Shown: positions 5,515 through 8,311 of the stretch, piece after piece
How the letters are laid out: every line of letters starts with the position of its first letter
Numbering within the stretch: position 1 is the stretch's first letter
Source: Bacteroidota bacterium
GTDB lineage: Bacteria > Bacteroidota > Bacteroidia > Flavobacteriales > Flavobacteriaceae
Direction: 5' to 3'
DNA: 8,311 nt
Assembly (NCBI GenBank): GCA_009937085.1
Contig: JAACDD010000105.1
Location: 1 to 8,311, forward strand
Notes under the pieces: generated by a model
Seen by the model: only the letters and a program-made list of their open reading frames with translations
Told to the model about the DNA's origin: nothing
Database searches by the model: none
Made by a program: the position numbers and the translations under genes

Positions 5515-8139
5515 ATGCGAATTTTACTATATATAACACTATTATCCTGTTCATTAAATATATGTGCACAAAGTGATAAACCACTAAATGTGGTATTTAT
5601 CGCAGTTGACGATTTAAAGCCAACCATCCGTAGCTTTGGCGATAATATTGCTGTTACGCCCAACATGGATTTGTTGGCGCGAAAATCAAGTTTGTTTCTT
5701 AATACCCATACCCAACAGGCCATTTGTAGCCCATCTCGCATTAGTCTACTTACGGGCTTGCGCCCCGATAAAACAAAAGTCTATGATTTAAAAACACGAA
5801 TGCGTGATAAGCTGCCAAATGTAGTAACCCTTCCACAACACTTTAAGCAAATGGGCTATACAACAGCAGGTGTAGGGAAAATATTTGATCCACGTGGAGT
5901 AGACGCACAAGCAGACGCACCATCATGGTCACAGCCATTCAAGCGTGAATTTCACCTCAAGTATTCAAAGGAATGGGGTTCTCCTTTTATGGGATTTTAT
6001 CAAAGTCAGGAAATCAAGACTAAAATAAAAGCCATCATCAAGAAAAATAATTTGAAGCCTCGCCAAGCTGGAGAATTTATAAAGACCGTTTATAGGCCTC
6101 CTTTTTCATCTAGTCCTGCTCCAGACGAAGCTTATGTAGATGGCGCCATTGCAGCAGAGGCAGTCCGTATGATTGATGGATTATCTCAAAAATCAAAACC
6201 ATTTTTCCTTGCCGTTGGTTTTAAACGGCCGCACTTACCTTTTTCAGCACCTCAAAAATACTGGGACTTTTATAAGAGAGAACGTATGCCTTTGGCTGCG
6301 TTTCAAGAACGCGGTGAAAATATTGGCAGGTTAGCATTTAAAAAAGCAGGTGAAATAACAAAATTCCCAATGGATGGACGTTCTTACACCACTGACAGTA
6401 ATGGACAGCTTACACTCGATTTGGACTTTCAACGCGAACTTGTTCACGGATATTATGCTTGTGTATCCTTTATCGACTTCCAAATTGGTAAAATCATGCG
6501 AAAACTCAAGCAAAAGGGACTAATGGAAAATACCATTATTGTAATTTGGGGTGACCATGGGTTTCATTTGGGAGACCACCGCATGTGGACAAAGCACTCA
6601 AATTTCGAACAAGCGACACGCTCGCCACTCATTATTTACAACCCGAAAACACAAATAGCCCAAAAAATTATCTCACCAGCTGAGTTTGTGGATGTTTTTC
6701 CAACGTTGACAGATATGGCGCAAATTACATCTGCGACAAATCTAGACGGCACTTCGTTGTTACCCCTTATGATGGGGCAGCAGCAGTCTGTCAAAGATTT
6801 TGCCGTTAGCCAATACCCAAGAAGTCAAAAAATGGGGTATAGCTTTAGAACGGCTTCGCACCGCTATACACTTTGGATAGACAAAACTAAGATTGGTCAA
6901 AAAGTTAACGATAAGGACATTGTTCAAGAAGAATTGTTTGACTATAGCACAGACCCTTTAGAAACAAAAAATCATATTGGATTAGATGGTTATGCAGAAA
7001 TCTACACTGAACTTAAAAAGAAAGCGTTGGCTTTCTTATCGCCAATAACAACATCAAGTCCAGAATCACAACCAAAGCCGCTGGTAAAAAAGGATAGTAG
7101 TGGGATAAAAGACTTATTAGCCAGCAATGGATATGATTCTGAACGGGTTTACGTTGGCGCAACCCTTAACCATAGACAACTAAACACGAAGGTTTCCGAT
7201 TTATTCTTAGACGAATTTACTTATTCAACACCTGAAAATTGTGCCAAGCAAGCGCGCATTCACCCAAAACCCGGTGTTTGGGATTGGCGCTTGGTTGATG
7301 ATTATCTTGACTTTGCAGATAAGCACGACATCACCTTACGTATCCACGGCCCGATTAGTCCTCAAGCTTCGCATTGGGCAAAAGCAGATAACCGAACTAA
7401 AGGGGAATTAGAAAAGAATATGGAGGAGTACTTTACTGCGCTTTGCAAACGCATGAATAAAGAACCTTCTGTAAAATGGATGGATGTTGTGAATGAAACC
7501 ATCACTCCAGAAGGAAATTGGTTTGAAGAGAAACCTGGAGTGACGCTATGGGAAAACCCATGGGAACAAATTGGCAGAGATGAAAACGATGTGCCATTAT
7601 ATATCACAAGAGCATTTGAGATTGCTAATAAATACGCCACCAAAAAGAGTTTGGTCTTTAATCAGCACGGCGGCATGGAGCCCAAAATGTGGGAAAAAGT
7701 GAAGGAAACCATAGTGTACCTCAAAAAGAAAGGCTATCGAGTTGATGGTTTGGGCTGGCAAGCCCATCTAAGAAGTAATAAACCTCTTGCACTAGATAAA
7801 AAACAACTGAAATACTTTGCTTCCTTAATCGATTGGGCGCACCAAAATGGATTGGATTTTCATGTTACAGAAATTGATTATAAAATTTGGGATTCTGTGC
7901 AAAGTCAACAAGCCCTTAAAGAACAGGCAGATGCGTATGCTAACATCTTTAAAGTGTTGCTTTCTAAACGAAATCAAGGCGTTGTCACCTATAACACTTG
8001 GGGCATGGTAGATGGTTTAAAAGGAAAGCACCACGATATGTACCGTTTTATTTTTAATCAAAATCGCAACCCCAAGCCAGCGTATTTTGCGCTTAGAGAA
8101 GCCATTCTTAATCCTGATAATGAATTGATATTAAAGTAA
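5515..8139 (+). CDS. Bifunctional sulfatase (S1, iduronate-2-sulfatase-like) fused to GH10-type glycosidase
   Basis: The 874-aa product has a signal peptide ending at I-C-A/Q (residues 16-19) and no T9SS tail, so a periplasmic site is likely; a lipobox reading (LLSC, C12) is less convincing. Residues about 23-510 form an S1 arylsulfatase resembling iduronate-2-sulfatases: metal ligands D32-D33 in FIAVDDLKP, formylglycine site C71 in CSPSR, KRPHLPF (K237, H240), WGDHG (D347, H348) and K360. A Ser/Pro/Lys-rich linker spans about 510-530. Residues about 535-865 match GH10: TPENCAK (E574, N575, K578), H611, acid/base E661 in DVVNE, WQAH (Q749, H751), nucleophile E786 in HVTEID and WG (W829). The 125-residue spacing between the glutamates suits GH10. 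Two aromatic positions usual in xylanases are S615 and G837 here. The gene starts 33 bases after the GH5 stop. Inferred role: desulfation and cleavage of imported sulfated beta-glycan, possibly xylan-like, oligosaccharides. Formylglycine formation needs a maturation enzyme not encoded here. Confidence 0.9.
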   Translation: MRILLYITLLSCSLNICAQSDKPLNVVFIAVDDLKPTIRSFGDNIAVTPNMDLLARKSSLFLNTHTQQAICSPSRISLLTGLRPDKTKVYDLKTRMRDKLPNVVTLPQHFKQMGYTTAGVGKIFDPRGVDAQADAPSWSQPFKREFHLKYSKEWGSPFMGFYQSQEIKTKIKAIIKKNNLKPRQAGEFIKTVYRPPFSSSPAPDEAYVDGAIAAEAVRMIDGLSQKSKPFFLAVGFKRPHLPFSAPQKYWDFYKRERMPLAAFQERGENIGRLAFKKAGEITKFPMDGRSYTTDSNGQLTLDLDFQRELVHGYYACVSFIDFQIGKIMRKLKQKGLMENTIIVIWGDHGFHLGDHRMWTKHSNFEQATRSPLIIYNPKTQIAQKIISPAEFVDVFPTLTDMAQITSATNLDGTSLLPLMMGQQQSVKDFAVSQYPRSQKMGYSFRTASHRYTLWIDKTKIGQKVNDKDIVQEELFDYSTDPLETKNHIGLDGYAEIYTELKKKALAFLSPITTSSPESQPKPLVKKDSSGIKDLLASNGYDSERVYVGATLNHRQLNTKVSDLFLDEFTYSTPENCAKQARIHPKPGVWDWRLVDDYLDFADKHDITLRIHGPISPQASHWAKADNRTKGELEKNMEEYFTALCKRMNKEPSVKWMDVVNETITPEGNWFEEKPGVTLWENPWEQIGRDENDVPLYITRAFEIANKYATKKSLVFNQHGGMEPKMWEKVKETIVYLKKKGYRVDGLGWQAHLRSNKPLALDKKQLKYFASLIDWAHQNGLDFHVTEIDYKIWDSVQSQQALKEQADAYANIFKVLLSKRNQGVVTYNTWGMVDGLKGKHHDMYRFIFNQNRNPKPAYFALREAILNPDNELILK

Positions 8140-8141
8140 TT

Positions 8142-8311
8142 ATGAAATTGAAACTGTTTATTTTAATTATAAGTTATGTTGTTTTTGGACAAAACAATAG
8201 CCCAATATATTTAAACCCTAGTGTTGATGTTGATAGCCGCGTGGCTGATTTGATGTCACGAATGACCTTGGAAGAAAAAGTAGGTCAAATGTGTCAATAT
8301 GTTGGAATAGA
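8142..8311 (+). CDS. GH3-family beta-glycosidase, N-terminal fragment
   Basis: The gene starts two bases after the stop of the sulfatase-GH10 gene and runs off the window, leaving 56 complete codons. A signal peptide (MKLKLFILIISYVVFGQ, probable cleavage before the Q) is followed by YLNPSVDVDSRVADLMSRM and TLEEKVGQMCQY. The string 'R-V-x-D-L-x-S-R-M-T-L-E-E-K-x-G-Q-M' is the standard opening of GH3 beta-glucosidases and beta-xylosidases. Such enzymes remove terminal beta-linked sugars from oligosaccharides, usually in the periplasm. That would be the final step after the GH5 and sulfatase-GH10 enzymes. The catalytic residues lie outside the window, so glucosidase and xylosidase cannot be separated. 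Confidence 0.9.
   Translation, partial: MKLKLFILIISYVVFGQNNSPIYLNPSVDVDSRVADLMSRMTLEEKVGQMCQYVGI

Noticed and set aside
5445..5741. Minus-strand open frame of 98 codons across the GH5/sulfatase junction
   Set aside because: It lies antisense to two well-supported genes, including the sulfatase catalytic site, and its translation shows no recognisable domain or export signal.
7000..7150. Possibility that the sulfatase and GH10 are two genes joined by a sequencing error
   Set aside because: The frame is continuous, a plausible Pro/Ser/Lys linker joins the domains, and there is no second signal peptide or start-like context before the GH10 part.
7362..7643. Minus-strand open frame of 93 codons inside the GH10 domain
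   Set aside because: It is antisense to conserved GH10 catalytic codons, so a shadow of that gene is the simpler explanation.
8137..8147. TAATTATGAAA at both the susC/susD and sulfatase/GH3 junctions, considered as a shared repeat
   Set aside because: It is just a stop, two bases and a common ATG-AAA start in an AT-rich genome; chance is enough to explain it.
1..8311. CRISPR arrays, tRNA/rRNA genes, insertion sequences and phage genes
   Set aside because: No regularly spaced repeats, RNA-gene signatures, transposase motifs or phage-like products were seen on either strand.

Overview
The window is about 8.3 kb of AT-rich DNA. Every gene is on the + strand and packed closely. It is a section of a polysaccharide utilization locus (PUL) from a Bacteroidota bacterium, most likely a marine-type Flavobacteriia. 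Four things support this: a SusC/SusD pair, two C-terminal sorting domains of the type IX secretion system (T9SS, the 'YPNP ... IKK' type), the absence of strong Shine-Dalgarno sites, and a carbohydrate sulfatase. Desulfation is a common need in algal and marine glycan degradation. The species cannot be named from this sequence.

Layout: the last 32 codons of a SusC-type TonB-dependent transporter (1-101); a SusD-type surface glycan-binding lipoprotein (104-1729); a hairpin without a U-tract (1741-1766); a secreted two-domain carbohydrate-binding protein with a T9SS tail (1785-3020); an intrinsic terminator-like hairpin (3035-3066); a small secreted helical protein (3075-3431); a GH5-CBM-T9SS endoglycanase overlapping the small gene (3415-5481); an 874-aa fusion of an S1-type sulfatase and a GH10-type glycosidase (5515-8139); and the 5' end of a GH3 exo-glycosidase, cut by the window edge (8142-8311). 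No stretch longer than 60 bases lies between genes.

Inferred division of labour: SusC/SusD and the T9SS binding protein capture the glycan at the cell surface. The GH5 enzyme, also exported by T9SS, cuts the beta-linked backbone outside the cell, and SusCD imports the oligosaccharides. The sulfatase-GH10 fusion has an export signal but no T9SS tail, so it probably desulfates and trims oligosaccharides in the periplasm, and GH3 then releases monosaccharides. The target is probably a sulfated beta-glycan with xylan-like or gluco/manno-like linkages; the exact polymer cannot be read from sequence alone.

Two features deserve attention. First, a textbook intrinsic terminator (15-bp perfect stem plus U6) lies entirely inside the signal-peptide codons of the GH5 gene. 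Second, the sulfatase is fused to a GH10 domain that keeps both catalytic glutamates but has lost two tryptophans that normally line the GH10 active site.
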